A stretch of DNA of 11,840 nucleotides, taken from assembly GCA_022712815.1 (NCBI GenBank), contig JAFLJW010000361.1, forward strand, positions 1-11,840, written 5' to 3'. Below are positions 1 through 6,451 of this stretch, in pieces. Made by a program: the position numbers and the translations under genes. The notes under the pieces were generated by a model. That model was given only the letters and a program-made list of their open reading frames with translations, was not told the DNA's origin and did no database searches. Every line of letters begins with the position of its first letter. The first letter of the stretch is position 1. The stretch is from Pseudodesulfovibrio sp. (lineage in GTDB: Bacteria; Desulfobacterota; Desulfovibrionia; Desulfovibrionales; Desulfovibrionaceae).

Positions 1-1123
1 ATCCGCCTGCCCGACCTGCGGGTCGTGTGCCGGTATGTTCACGGCCAACTCAATGAACTGTCTGTCCGAATCCATCGGTCTGGCCCTGCCCGGCAATGGC
101 ACGATCCCGGCGGTCATGTCCGCCCGTGTGCGCCTTGCCAAGCAGGCTGGAATGCAGGTCATGGAAATGTTGGAACGGGACATCAAGCCGCGTGATATCG
201 TCACCAAAGAATCTGTCCGCAACGCAGTGGTCATGGACATGGCTCTCGGCTGTTCGACCAATACGACTCTGCACCTGCCTGCCTTGTTCGGCGAGGCCGG
301 TCTTGATCTGAGTCTTGAGATGTTCAATGAAATCAGTGCAAAAACGCCGAACCTGTGCAAGCTCTCCCCGGCTGGCCCTCATTTCATGGAGGATCTGAAC
401 GAGGCTGGCGGCATCCCCGCCGTCATGAGCGAGTTGGTCAAGCGAGACCTGCTCAACCTTGACGTGATGACCGTCACTGGCAAGACACTGGGTGAGAATT
501 TGAAAGACCTTGATGCCAGAGTCAGTAACCACGAGATCGTCCGGCCAATTGACAACCCCTATTCCGAGGAAGGCGGCATCGCCATCCTGTACGGCAATAT
601 CGCGCCGGAAGGGTGCTGCGTGAAGCAGTCTGCCGTGGCCCCTGAAATGATGAAGAAGACTGGCCTTGCCAAGGTTTTCAACTCCGAGGAGGACTGTGTT
701 GAAGCGATCCTCGGCGGCAAGATCAAGCCGGGTGATGTGGTTGTCGTGCTCTATGAAGGCCCCAAGGGCGGTCCGGGTATGCGCGAAATGCTCACCCCGA
801 CCTCATCCATCGCGGGTATGGGCCTTGGCGAATCCGTTGCGCTTATCACGGATGGCCGATTTTCCGGCGGCACACGCGGCGCGGCCATCGGCCATATCTC
901 GCCCGAAGCGGCGGCAGGCGGTCCTTGCGGTTTGATTCAGGACGGTGACAAGATCGAGATCGACATCCCGGCCCGCAGGATCAACCTGCTGGTGGATGAT
1001 AAAGAGCTTGAGGAACGTAAAAAGACGTTCAAGCCCATCGTCAAGGAAGTGAAATCATCTTTCCTGCGCCGCTATGCCAAACTCGTGACTTCTGCTGCTA
1101 CCGGAGCTGTTTTCGAAAAATAG
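1..1123 (+). CDS. ilvD: Dihydroxy-acid dehydratase, C-terminal part (5' end outside window)
   Basis: Dehydrates 2,3-dihydroxy-3-methyl(iso)valerate to the 2-oxo acid, the penultimate step of valine/isoleucine synthesis and on the route to leucine and pantothenate; a cytosolic Fe-S enzyme. The frame is open from base 2, and the first residues read CPTCGSCAGMFTANSMNC, the conserved Fe-S cysteine segment of the IlvD/Edd family. So the gene starts upstream, and the ATG at 35 is internal. Further family signatures are GCSTNTTLHLPA (about residues 72-83 from the ATG at 35), YEGPKGGPGMREMLTPTS, and TDGRFSGGTRGAAIGHISPEAA near the C-terminus, which carries the proposed catalytic serine. About 373 residues are visible, against roughly 555 in the full family. 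IlvD rather than phosphogluconate dehydratase (Edd) is chosen from the overall wording of these motifs. The TAG at 1121-1123 is followed by a strong terminator, so this is the last gene of its transcript. Confidence 0.95.
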   Translation, partial: SACPTCGSCAGMFTANSMNCLSESIGLALPGNGTIPAVMSARVRLAKQAGMQVMEMLERDIKPRDIVTKESVRNAVVMDMALGCSTNTTLHLPALFGEAGLDLSLEMFNEISAKTPNLCKLSPAGPHFMEDLNEAGGIPAVMSELVKRDLLNLDVMTVTGKTLGENLKDLDARVSNHEIVRPIDNPYSEEGGIAILYGNIAPEGCCVKQSAVAPEMMKKTGLAKVFNSEEDCVEAILGGKIKPGDVVVVLYEGPKGGPGMREMLTPTSSIAGMGLGESVALITDGRFSGGTRGAAIGHISPEAAAGGPCGLIQDGDKIEIDIPARRINLLVDDKELEERKKTFKPIVKEVKSSFLRRYAKLVTSAATGAVFEK

Positions 1124-1148
1124 ATAACACCGCACCAAAATCAGGACC

Positions 1149-1181
1149 GGGTGAAACTCAACAGAGTTTCACCCTTTTTTT
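1149..1181 (+). terminator. Rho-independent terminator of ilvD
   Basis: A perfect 11-bp stem (GGGTGAAACTC at 1149-1159 with GAGTTTCACCC at 1164-1174) encloses the loop AACA and is followed directly by seven T residues (1175-1181). It lies 25 nt after the ilvD stop codon. Confidence 0.95.
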
Positions 1182-1303
1182 ATTATAATTGGTAGTCAAT
1201 GCAATAGATTGGGATAGACAGAATCGTTTAAAAAATGTTTAATGTTAAAAGATGGCGGATTTTATTCTTTAAGAGGGAGTCTGATTGTTTCAGAATTTTA
1301 TTC

Positions 1304-1309
1304 GGAGGG
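1304..1309 (+). promoter_or_regulatory. Shine-Dalgarno deciding the GTG start of the binding protein
   Basis: GGAGGG ends 8 nt before GTG 1318 and supports that start over the in-frame TTG at 1285. Confidence 0.6.
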
Positions 1310-1317
1310 ATAGCAAG

Positions 1318-2073
1318 GTGGTTCGCAAACTATTTTTTGCGGCGGTGTTTCTCCTGGTGCTGGTTGTCAATGCACGAGGAGAAAGTATCCGGGTGGTGAC
1401 AGAGGAGTGGCCTCCTTATACCTATAGTGAAAACGATGAGATAATGGGTGTTGTCACTGAAATCGTTCGGGCTACTTTGGAGAGGTCCGGACTTGACTAC
1501 TCCATAGAAATATATCCTTGGGCGCGGGCCTACAAAATGGCCCATACTGAAAAAAAAATTCTCATCTATTCCATTTTCAAGCTGCCCAGCCGAGCGGACA
1601 AGTTCAAATGGATTGAAATAGATGGCTTGTCCGTGAACATGTATCTCTTCAAATCAAAATACCGGAATGATATCAATCTGACCTCCCTTGATGATGCCAG
1701 AAAATATAAAATAGGCGTCACCCGTGAGACATCGACCCACCACTTTCTGGCTTCCAGAGGGTTCATTGAAGGCGTCAATCTCTTTCCGGTCAATTCCGAG
1801 GAGCAAAATGCACTCAAATCCCGGCCACAGACCACACGTATTGATCTGACCACGGGCGATAAGCTTTCCCTGGCCCGTTGGCTCAAGGTTTCGGACCTTC
1901 CCTCCGACTATTGGGTGGAACAGTTGCTGCTCTTTCAGGAAGATTTTTACATGGCCTTCGGACTGGAGACGTCTGATACGGTCGTTGAAAAAGTTCGCAA
2001 GGCCTTCCGTGAGATCTGTGATGAAGGCCAATTGGAGTCCATTGTGGAGAAGTATTACAAGATGTTCGAGTAG
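1318..2073 (+). CDS. Periplasmic substrate-binding protein, family 3 type (transporter substrate-binding domain)
   Basis: Probably a periplasmic binding protein for an amino acid or similar small solute; the ligand cannot be told from sequence. From the GTG at 1318 the protein is 251 aa and begins MVRKLFFAAVFLLVLVVNA, a clean Sec signal peptide with likely cleavage near A19. The mature part starts IRVVTEEWPPYTY, the typical first strand plus WPPY element of SBP family 3 (PF00497), and YPWARAYKMA (about residues 66-75) follows as in many lone binding proteins of proteobacteria. An in-frame TTG at 1285 would add 11 residues and has a GAGGGAG 5 nt upstream. I prefer GTG 1318 because GGAGGG lies at 1304-1309 and the signal peptide then starts properly. 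No permease or ATPase gene adjoins, so it may be an orphan receptor or may serve a distant transporter. A perfect TATAAT hexamer at 1184-1189 has no good -35 partner. Confidence 0.85.
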   Translation: MVRKLFFAAVFLLVLVVNARGESIRVVTEEWPPYTYSENDEIMGVVTEIVRATLERSGLDYSIEIYPWARAYKMAHTEKKILIYSIFKLPSRADKFKWIEIDGLSVNMYLFKSKYRNDINLTSLDDARKYKIGVTRETSTHHFLASRGFIEGVNLFPVNSEEQNALKSRPQTTRIDLTTGDKLSLARWLKVSDLPSDYWVEQLLLFQEDFYMAFGLETSDTVVEKVRKAFREICDEGQLESIVEKYYKMFE

Positions 2074-2121
2074 TCTTGGGCAATACCAAATTTGTGAGAA
2101 CGGCTTTACCGACCATCAGAA

Positions 2122-2162
2122 ACGAGAAAGGCCTCCGTGTGGAGGCCTGTTGTTTTTCTCGT
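2122..2162. terminator. Bidirectional terminator between convergent genes
   Basis: An inner 8-bp stem (AGGCCTCC 2129-2136 / GGAGGCCT 2141-2148, loop GTGT) sits inside an outer 7-bp stem (ACGAGAA 2122-2128 / TTCTCGT 2156-2162). On the + strand the inner stem is followed by TGTTGTTTTT, ending the binding-protein transcript. On the - strand it is followed by TTTCTCGTTT, ending the aminotransferase transcript. No other terminator for the aminotransferase is visible in 2163-2356, which is AT-rich. That stretch otherwise holds only a weak 5-bp stem (GCACG 2194-2198 / CGTGC 2202-2206). Confidence 0.85.
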
Positions 2163-2356
2163 GTGCAAAAAGAAGGAAGATACTTTCTTTATAGCACGAG
2201 CCGTGCCAAACTTTCGCGATGGCGGAAATAAATTTTAACGTCTGGTATTACAGCCAGTTATCTCTAAAATTCTCCGCATAATATGAAGGTCGGGAAATGG
2301 GTTGAAGTACAAAAAATTAAACTTACCTCAAAGAATTTCTGTCAGGGGCAAAATTT

Positions 2357-3550
2357 TTAAACCGTGATTTTCCCCATTGCCCGGACAAATCCCTCTTTTC
2401 CGCGTCTGATGACATCTTCGCCTACGCAGAACGCCAGCCGGAAGTAGCCGGGGCAGCCGAAGCCGGAGCCGGGGACAGCCAGAATCTTTTCTTCCTGCAA
2501 GATGGCGCAGAATTTTACATCATCACCACCCGGAGCCTTGGGGAAGAAGTAGAACGCACCTTTTGGCATGGTGTATTCAAAGCCCGCGTTGTCGAGTACT
2601 TCGGCCATGGCCTTGCGGCGACCATCGTAGATACCAACATCCACCGAGCTGCCGAGCACCTTGCCGAGCAGTTTTTGCGCCAGAGCCGGAGCATTGACGA
2701 ATCCGAGAATTCGGTTTGCCATGATTACCGCGCCCATGAGCGGTCCTTTGTTTTCGATGGCCGGGTTGATGAGTGCGTATCCCACGCGTTCGCCAGCCAT
2801 GCTCAGATTCTTGGAAAAGGACGAGCAGACAACCGAGTATTTGTAGATGTCGAGCAGGCTCGGCACTTCGGTTCCGTCAAAGGCGAGGAAGCGGTATGGC
2901 TCATCGGAAAGAATGTAGATGGGCTTGTCGCGACCTTCATTGTGCCGGGTCAGGATGGCAGCCAGCCCTTCAAGCTCAGCGCGGTTGTACACCACGCCGG
3001 TGGGGTTGTTTGGCGAGTTGATGAGAATAACGCGAGTCTTGGCGGTAATTGCTTTGTCGATACCGTCGAGATCAAGCTCGAAGGTCAGCGGTTTGGACGG
3101 GACGGGCACCAGCTTACCGCCATGGTTCTCGGCATAGAAACCGTATTCTACGAAAAACGGGGCCGGGGTCACGATTTCATCACCCGGTTCGAGTACGGCT
3201 CGGAAGAATGAATTGAGTGCGCCAGCCGCGCCGCAGGTGATGACCAGACAATCGGCAGGCACATCCACACCCTGTTCTTTTGAAACGATTTCGGCGAGTT
3301 TTTCGCGTACATCCGGGTAGCCGAAGTTGGGCATGTACCCCATGAAGAAGGGCGTGTCCGCCTGTTTGGCTATCTCGGCCAATGCCTTTTTGATGGCAGG
3401 CGGAGGCGGTAGGTCAGGGTTGCCAAGGCTGAAGTCACAAACGGCATCTTCACCGAATTCTTGTTTGAGGCGGATACCTTCCTCAAACATTTTGCGAATC
3501 CAGGAAGCTTTTTCCATATATCCGATCATTTGTGATGAAATAAGCTGCAT
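2357..3550 (-). CDS. PLP-dependent class I/II aminotransferase (aspartate aminotransferase superfamily)
   Basis: A cytosolic fold-type I PLP enzyme that moves amino groups between an amino acid and a 2-oxo acid; the exact substrate is not decidable here. From the ATG at 3550 the product is 397 aa, the usual family length. Visible landmarks are SLGNPDLPPPP (41-51), NSPNNPTG (178-185, PLP-contacting Asn182), SDEPYR (215-220, Asp216 to the pyridine nitrogen and Tyr219), SSFSKNLSMAGERVGY (243-258, Schiff-base Lys247) and FRLAF (370-374, Arg371 for the substrate carboxylate). The start is set by AAAGGAG (3555-3561 in + coordinates) 4-5 nt before the ATG and by homology beginning near SWIRKMFEEG. 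A longer reading from 3616 would run through the probable promoter. The gene is transcribed alone, with its own promoter upstream and a shared terminator downstream. All catalytic residues are present. Confidence 0.93.
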   Translation of the reverse strand: MQLISSQMIGYMEKASWIRKMFEEGIRLKQEFGEDAVCDFSLGNPDLPPPPAIKKALAEIAKQADTPFFMGYMPNFGYPDVREKLAEIVSKEQGVDVPADCLVITCGAAGALNSFFRAVLEPGDEIVTPAPFFVEYGFYAENHGGKLVPVPSKPLTFELDLDGIDKAITAKTRVILINSPNNPTGVVYNRAELEGLAAILTRHNEGRDKPIYILSDEPYRFLAFDGTEVPSLLDIYKYSVVCSSFSKNLSMAGERVGYALINPAIENKGPLMGAVIMANRILGFVNAPALAQKLLGKVLGSSVDVGIYDGRRKAMAEVLDNAGFEYTMPKGAFYFFPKAPGGDDVKFCAILQEEKILAVPGSGFGCPGYFRLAFCVGEDVIRRGKEGFVRAMGKITV

Positions 3551-3580
3551 GATTTCTCCTTTGAGCGATTTTGAATAGCC

Positions 3581-3609
3581 ACTGTAAGGCAAAGACGAAT
3601 CGCTCGCAA
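3581..3609 (-). promoter_or_regulatory. Probable sigma-70 promoter of the aminotransferase
   Basis: Read on the - strand, TTGCGA (3609-3604) lies 17 nt before TACAGT (3586-3581), each matching four of six consensus bases. The start would fall near 3574, giving a leader of about 24 nt with the SD inside it. An 8-bp inverted repeat, GAGCGATT (3563-3570) / AATCGCTC (3598-3605), brackets the -10 and overlaps the -35, so it could be an operator. A perfect TTGACA at about 3640 on the same strand has no suitable -10. Confidence 0.45.
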
Positions 3610-3683
3610 CAGCCACGAGAGTTCAGGCTACCTTTCTGTCAAATACTCCCCAATAGTGAGATATTCTTCTTAAAACTTACCCC

Positions 3684-3738
3684 GCCTCATAAACCAAAGG
3701 TCCTGTGTTCTTTACACAGGACCTTTGGTTTATGAGGC
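3684..3738. repeat. 25-bp perfect inverted repeat (long hairpin)
   Basis: Bases 3684-3708 are the exact reverse complement of 3714-3738, with the 5-nt loop TCTTT. It lies about 100 nt downstream of the sppA stop codon and 130 nt upstream of the aminotransferase start. Neither strand has a T-run directly after the stem (the - strand continues GGGGTAAGTTTTAAG), so it is not a canonical intrinsic terminator. A stem this long could still end or stabilise the sppA transcript, or be a remnant of a mobile repeat. Confidence 0.85.
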
Positions 3739-3767
3739 TTATCCCGCGCCGCAGGCTCGCTCAGGGT

Positions 3768-3832
3768 CAAGGGACGCGTCCCTTGCAGGTCCAGGACAGC
3801 GTCCTGGTCCCCCGGAAGGGGCCGCCGGAGGC
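3768..3832. repeat. Cluster of short palindromes, REP-like intergenic element
   Basis: Three palindromic units stand in a row after sppA. First is an 18-nt perfect palindrome, CAAGGGACGCGTCCCTTG (3768-3785). Second is CCAGGAC-AGC-GTCCTGG (3791-3807). Third is a CCCC/GGGG stem (3810-3813 / 3818-3821) running into GCCGCCGGAGGC (3821-3832). On the - strand this reads GCCTCCGGCGGC and then hairpins separated by ACC. From memory, this modular layout is common after genes in Desulfovibrio-type genomes; I cannot verify that here. No T-tract is present. Confidence 0.65.
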
Positions 3833-3841
3833 AATCAAATG

Positions 3842-4819
3842 TTACTCGCTCATCCCTGGAGACCAGACGTAGTAGAAGCCCGCTTTGGACGGCATGATGT
3901 AGCTGGCGTCTATGCCGAGCAGATTGAGCTTGGCGGGATAGGTGGAATCCATGCTGTTGTAAGGATTGTCGTTGGGGTATGTGTCACGGCGGTAAGCTAT
4001 GACCTTGGAATCGGCTGGCAGCCCTGAGAGTTGACGGGCCTTGGTAAAGGCATCCTGAATGTAGCCGATCTGGTCGATCAGGCCGATTTTCTTGGCTTGA
4101 TTGGCGGTGAAGATACGGGCGGTTTTGACTGTTTCCATGTTGGCGGGTGTCAGGGTGCGATGCTTGGCGACCAGCATGTGAAAGCGGGCGGCGTAGTCGT
4201 CGATGATCGCTTGGAACATGTCGGCTTCTTCGGGCGTGGTGGGCCTGAACGGCGATCCCATGTCCTTGTCCTCACCGGATTTGGTGATTTCCATGTCCAC
4301 GCCGACCTTGTCGAGCAACCCTGTCAGTTTGGGGCGCATGAAGATTACTCCGACAGAGCCGGTGATGGTGGTGGGATGGGCCATGATCCAGTCGGCGGGC
4401 AGGGCGGCGTAATATCCGCCTGACGCGGCCACGTCGAACATGGCGGCCACGACTTTTTTGTTGGTGCGCTGTTTGAAGTCCATGATCTCATGATACAGGA
4501 TGTCGGACGCGGTGGTGGTTCCGCCGGGCGAGTCAATGGCGATGACCACGGCTTTCACTTCGTCGTCCACCTCGATCAGCCTGAGCGCACTGACGAGTTC
4601 CTGCACCTGACTAGGTCTGGTCCGGATCAGGCCTTGGCGCGGCTGGGAAACGAGGACTCCTTTCAGGTAAATGAGCGCGATCTTGCCCTCGCCTTCTCCT
4701 TCTACCACAAACTCCTTGAGCGGTTCTGTGGCCGGGGATGCAAATAGCTTGATCTTGGGTGCGCAGCCGGGAAGGGTCAGGGCGAAGAGTAAAAGTGCGG
4801 CGATCAATCTTAATTTCAT
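3842..4819 (-). CDS. sppA: Signal peptide peptidase SppA, lipoprotein-anchored (S49 serine protease)
   Basis: Membrane-bound protease of the S49/ClpP-fold family that degrades cleaved signal peptides and similar membrane fragments on the periplasmic side. The 325-aa protein has one S49 domain, like the short bacterial SppA and unlike the tandem E. coli form. It starts MKLRLIAALLLFALTLPGC, a lipoprotein signal with lipobox cysteine C19, so it is tethered by lipid rather than a transmembrane helix. Further motifs are GVLV, IDSPGG (95-100), AASGGYYAA (131-139, nucleophile Ser133) and KSGEDKDMGSPFR (180 onward, general-base Lys185). The Ser-Lys spacing of 52 equals that of B. subtilis SppA as I recall it. 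GGAG stands about 6 nt before the ATG. It follows cobS by 69 nt on the same strand and may be the last gene of that transcript, or have its own promoter; I see no convincing one. Confidence 0.93.
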   Translation of the reverse strand: MKLRLIAALLLFALTLPGCAPKIKLFASPATEPLKEFVVEGEGEGKIALIYLKGVLVSQPRQGLIRTRPSQVQELVSALRLIEVDDEVKAVVIAIDSPGGTTTASDILYHEIMDFKQRTNKKVVAAMFDVAASGGYYAALPADWIMAHPTTITGSVGVIFMRPKLTGLLDKVGVDMEITKSGEDKDMGSPFRPTTPEEADMFQAIIDDYAARFHMLVAKHRTLTPANMETVKTARIFTANQAKKIGLIDQIGYIQDAFTKARQLSGLPADSKVIAYRRDTYPNDNPYNSMDSTYPAKLNLLGIDASYIMPSKAGFYYVWSPGMSE

Positions 4820-4888
4820 GGTGTCTCCGTATGATTTTGGGAGCTGCTTTGCAGACCCGGGCGTGTTAAATTTACGAGACCGTGTATA

Positions 4889-5626
4889 TCATAAGAAAAG
4901 AAGGAATCCCAGTCCGGCGGCGATCTCGCCAAGCAGAACGGAACAGCCGAGGAAATCGCCGTTGGCACCGTCTACGTGTACTGCCAGCCGGTAGAGCGGG
5001 AAGAGCGCGGCGGTGGCAATGAGCGTTGCCGCGATGGTGACGATGGGTCCGGCCAGAAAAATGCCGACAATAAAGGTTGTCAGGGCGGAGAACAGTGCCA
5101 CGCCGAGGGTTGCGCCGTCGATGTAGAGCTTGCCCAGTCCGGGGCGGGTGAGGTGTCGGATGTAAAAACCGAGCCAGACACAGGCGGCCCGGCCAAGGAT
5201 AAAGGCCCAGAGGACAGTGGTGTATGCCCCGGCACTGATCATTTCATGGAAGATGATGATTTGCCCGCCAAGGGCCATGACCAGCCCGATGACGCCGAAT
5301 GCACCGGAGCGGCTGTCCTTGATGACTTCCCAGAACCGGTCCGGGTCGGTGTGTGTGGTGACGGCGTCGCAGACGTCGGACAGGCCGTCAAAATGGAGGC
5401 CGCGTGTGAGGTAGATGCTCAGGACGACCATGAGCCAGGCCTGCACCCAGGGCGAGGAGGCGAACAGGCCGAGCGCAAAGGGGAGCACAATGACCACGCC
5501 GAGCGTCAGCCCCACAAGGGGCATGTAGACCATGCACTTGTTCATTTCCTTTTCGGGAATAACGCGGGCCGGAGCGAGTCGGGTCAAAAATCCCAATGTG
5601 TCGAAAAATCTGCGGACAACTTTCAT
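4889..5626 (-). CDS. cobS: Adenosylcobinamide-GDP ribazoletransferase (cobalamin synthase)
   Basis: Integral membrane enzyme that joins adenosylcobinamide-GDP to alpha-ribazole (or its phosphate), the step completing the lower loop of cobalamin. The 245-aa length and strongly hydrophobic profile with several membrane helices fit the family. Signatures are RGLHFDGLSDVCDA (75-88, the aspartate-rich active-site loop, usually GGLHxDGLxDxxDG), KDSRSGAFG (103-111) and NGDFLG (222-227). The glycines flanking the aspartate loop deviate slightly (R75, A88), but D80, D84 and D87 are kept. GGGAGG (5632-5637 in + coordinates) precedes the ATG by 5 nt, inside the end of the upstream gene. The stop of the SAM adenosyltransferase (TAA) is immediately followed by this ATG, so the two are translated together. 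No other cobalamin genes lie in the window, so the remaining pathway must be elsewhere. Confidence 0.94.
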   Translation of the reverse strand: MKVVRRFFDTLGFLTRLAPARVIPEKEMNKCMVYMPLVGLTLGVVIVLPFALGLFASSPWVQAWLMVVLSIYLTRGLHFDGLSDVCDAVTTHTDPDRFWEVIKDSRSGAFGVIGLVMALGGQIIIFHEMISAGAYTTVLWAFILGRAACVWLGFYIRHLTRPGLGKLYIDGATLGVALFSALTTFIVGIFLAGPIVTIAATLIATAALFPLYRLAVHVDGANGDFLGCSVLLGEIAAGLGFLLFL

Positions 5627-6451
5627 TTATGCCTCCCAGGTCAGTTCGATGGTATCGTTCATGGACAGGCCGAATTTTCTGGCTGCCGAGCGTTGGTTGA
5701 CCGCGATTTCAAGGAAACCCTGACTCCCTTCGAGCAAACCGGGCGCACCTTCGGGCATGTCGCTATAGGTCGTGGCGTAGGCCAGTTCTCCTCCGGCTGG
5801 CGAGACCATCTGCAACTTTGTGGGTGTGCCGAGACTTTCCGCTTCAAGGTTGAGCACACAGTTGCCGAAACGGTCGATATGGAGCACATGGCCGGTGGCC
5901 CGACCCGGCGAGATGGTCGGCTGGTTCCACTTGCGGGAGACGAGATCAGTTGGGTCCATTTCGGTTCCCAACCCTTCGGGGGCACCGCCCAGTGCCAGCC
6001 ACGCGGCGAGCGGTGCGAATATGTCGCGTCCGTGAAATGTATGCGAAACTTTTTTCGGCGCATCCATGGCGGCAGAAAGATCATAGGCGCGGATATCGGC
6101 TGACCATGCGTTTTTCAGGGCGAGTCCGAGCAGTCCGTTGTCTGGTGCGATGAGCACTCGCTCGTCGATCTTGAGGCAGACAATACTGCGGTTCGTACCC
6201 ACGCCGGGATCGACAACGGATAGTATGACCGCGTCCTCGGGGAAATGTTCATAGCTTGCGGCCAGAAAGAATCCAGCCTGAGCCACGTTGAAGGGAACGA
6301 CATCGTGGGAGATGTCTACCACACGACAGTTTGGGGCTTTTTTCGCCAGCACGCCCTTGACCTGACCCACGTAAGGGTCGGCCAGGCCGAAGTCGGTGAT
6401 CAGCCCAATGCAACGGGGGGGCGGGGTTTCTTTTTTCAGGGCCGTAAGCAT
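5627..6451 (-). CDS. SAM hydroxide adenosyltransferase (SAM hydrolase, DUF62 family)
   Basis: Members of PF01887 cleave S-adenosylmethionine with water/hydroxide to adenosine and methionine; related enzymes use halide instead. The 274-aa protein shows LITDFGLADPYVGQ (17-30), VVDPGVGTNR (79-88), APDNG (102-106), FHGRDIFAP (139-147) and IDRFGN (192-197). D81, R88 and H140 have the same spacing (7 and 52) as the Asp-Arg-His triad I recall for the archaeal hydrolase PH0463. That supports hydroxide rather than chloride/fluoride chemistry. The ATG overlaps the upstream yitT stop by one base (TGATG on the - strand), with AAGGAAG 8-9 nt before it. The gene directly abuts cobS downstream. The cellular purpose of this family is poorly known. 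Linkage to cobS suggests a role near corrinoid or nucleoside metabolism, but that is inference. Confidence 0.9.
   Translation of the reverse strand: MLTALKKETPPPRCIGLITDFGLADPYVGQVKGVLAKKAPNCRVVDISHDVVPFNVAQAGFFLAASYEHFPEDAVILSVVDPGVGTNRSIVCLKIDERVLIAPDNGLLGLALKNAWSADIRAYDLSAAMDAPKKVSHTFHGRDIFAPLAAWLALGGAPEGLGTEMDPTDLVSRKWNQPTISPGRATGHVLHIDRFGNCVLNLEAESLGTPTKLQMVSPAGGELAYATTYSDMPEGAPGLLEGSQGFLEIAVNQRSAARKFGLSMNDTIELTWEA

Noticed and set aside
3551..3616. Extended N-terminus of the aminotransferase from 3616
   Set aside because: The extra 22 residues lie over the probable promoter and have no family similarity; AAAGGAG just before the ATG at 3550 fixes the start there.
3684..3832. CRISPR array or integrase attachment site
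   Set aside because: The palindromes differ from each other and are not evenly spaced direct repeats; there are no cas genes, integrase or tRNA nearby.
4976..6103. 375-codon open frame on the + strand
   Set aside because: Fully antisense to cobS and the SAM adenosyltransferase; composition (His/Gly/Asp/Gln-rich, no domain pattern) is typical of the mirror frame of a GC-rich gene, while the - strand proteins carry clear family motifs.
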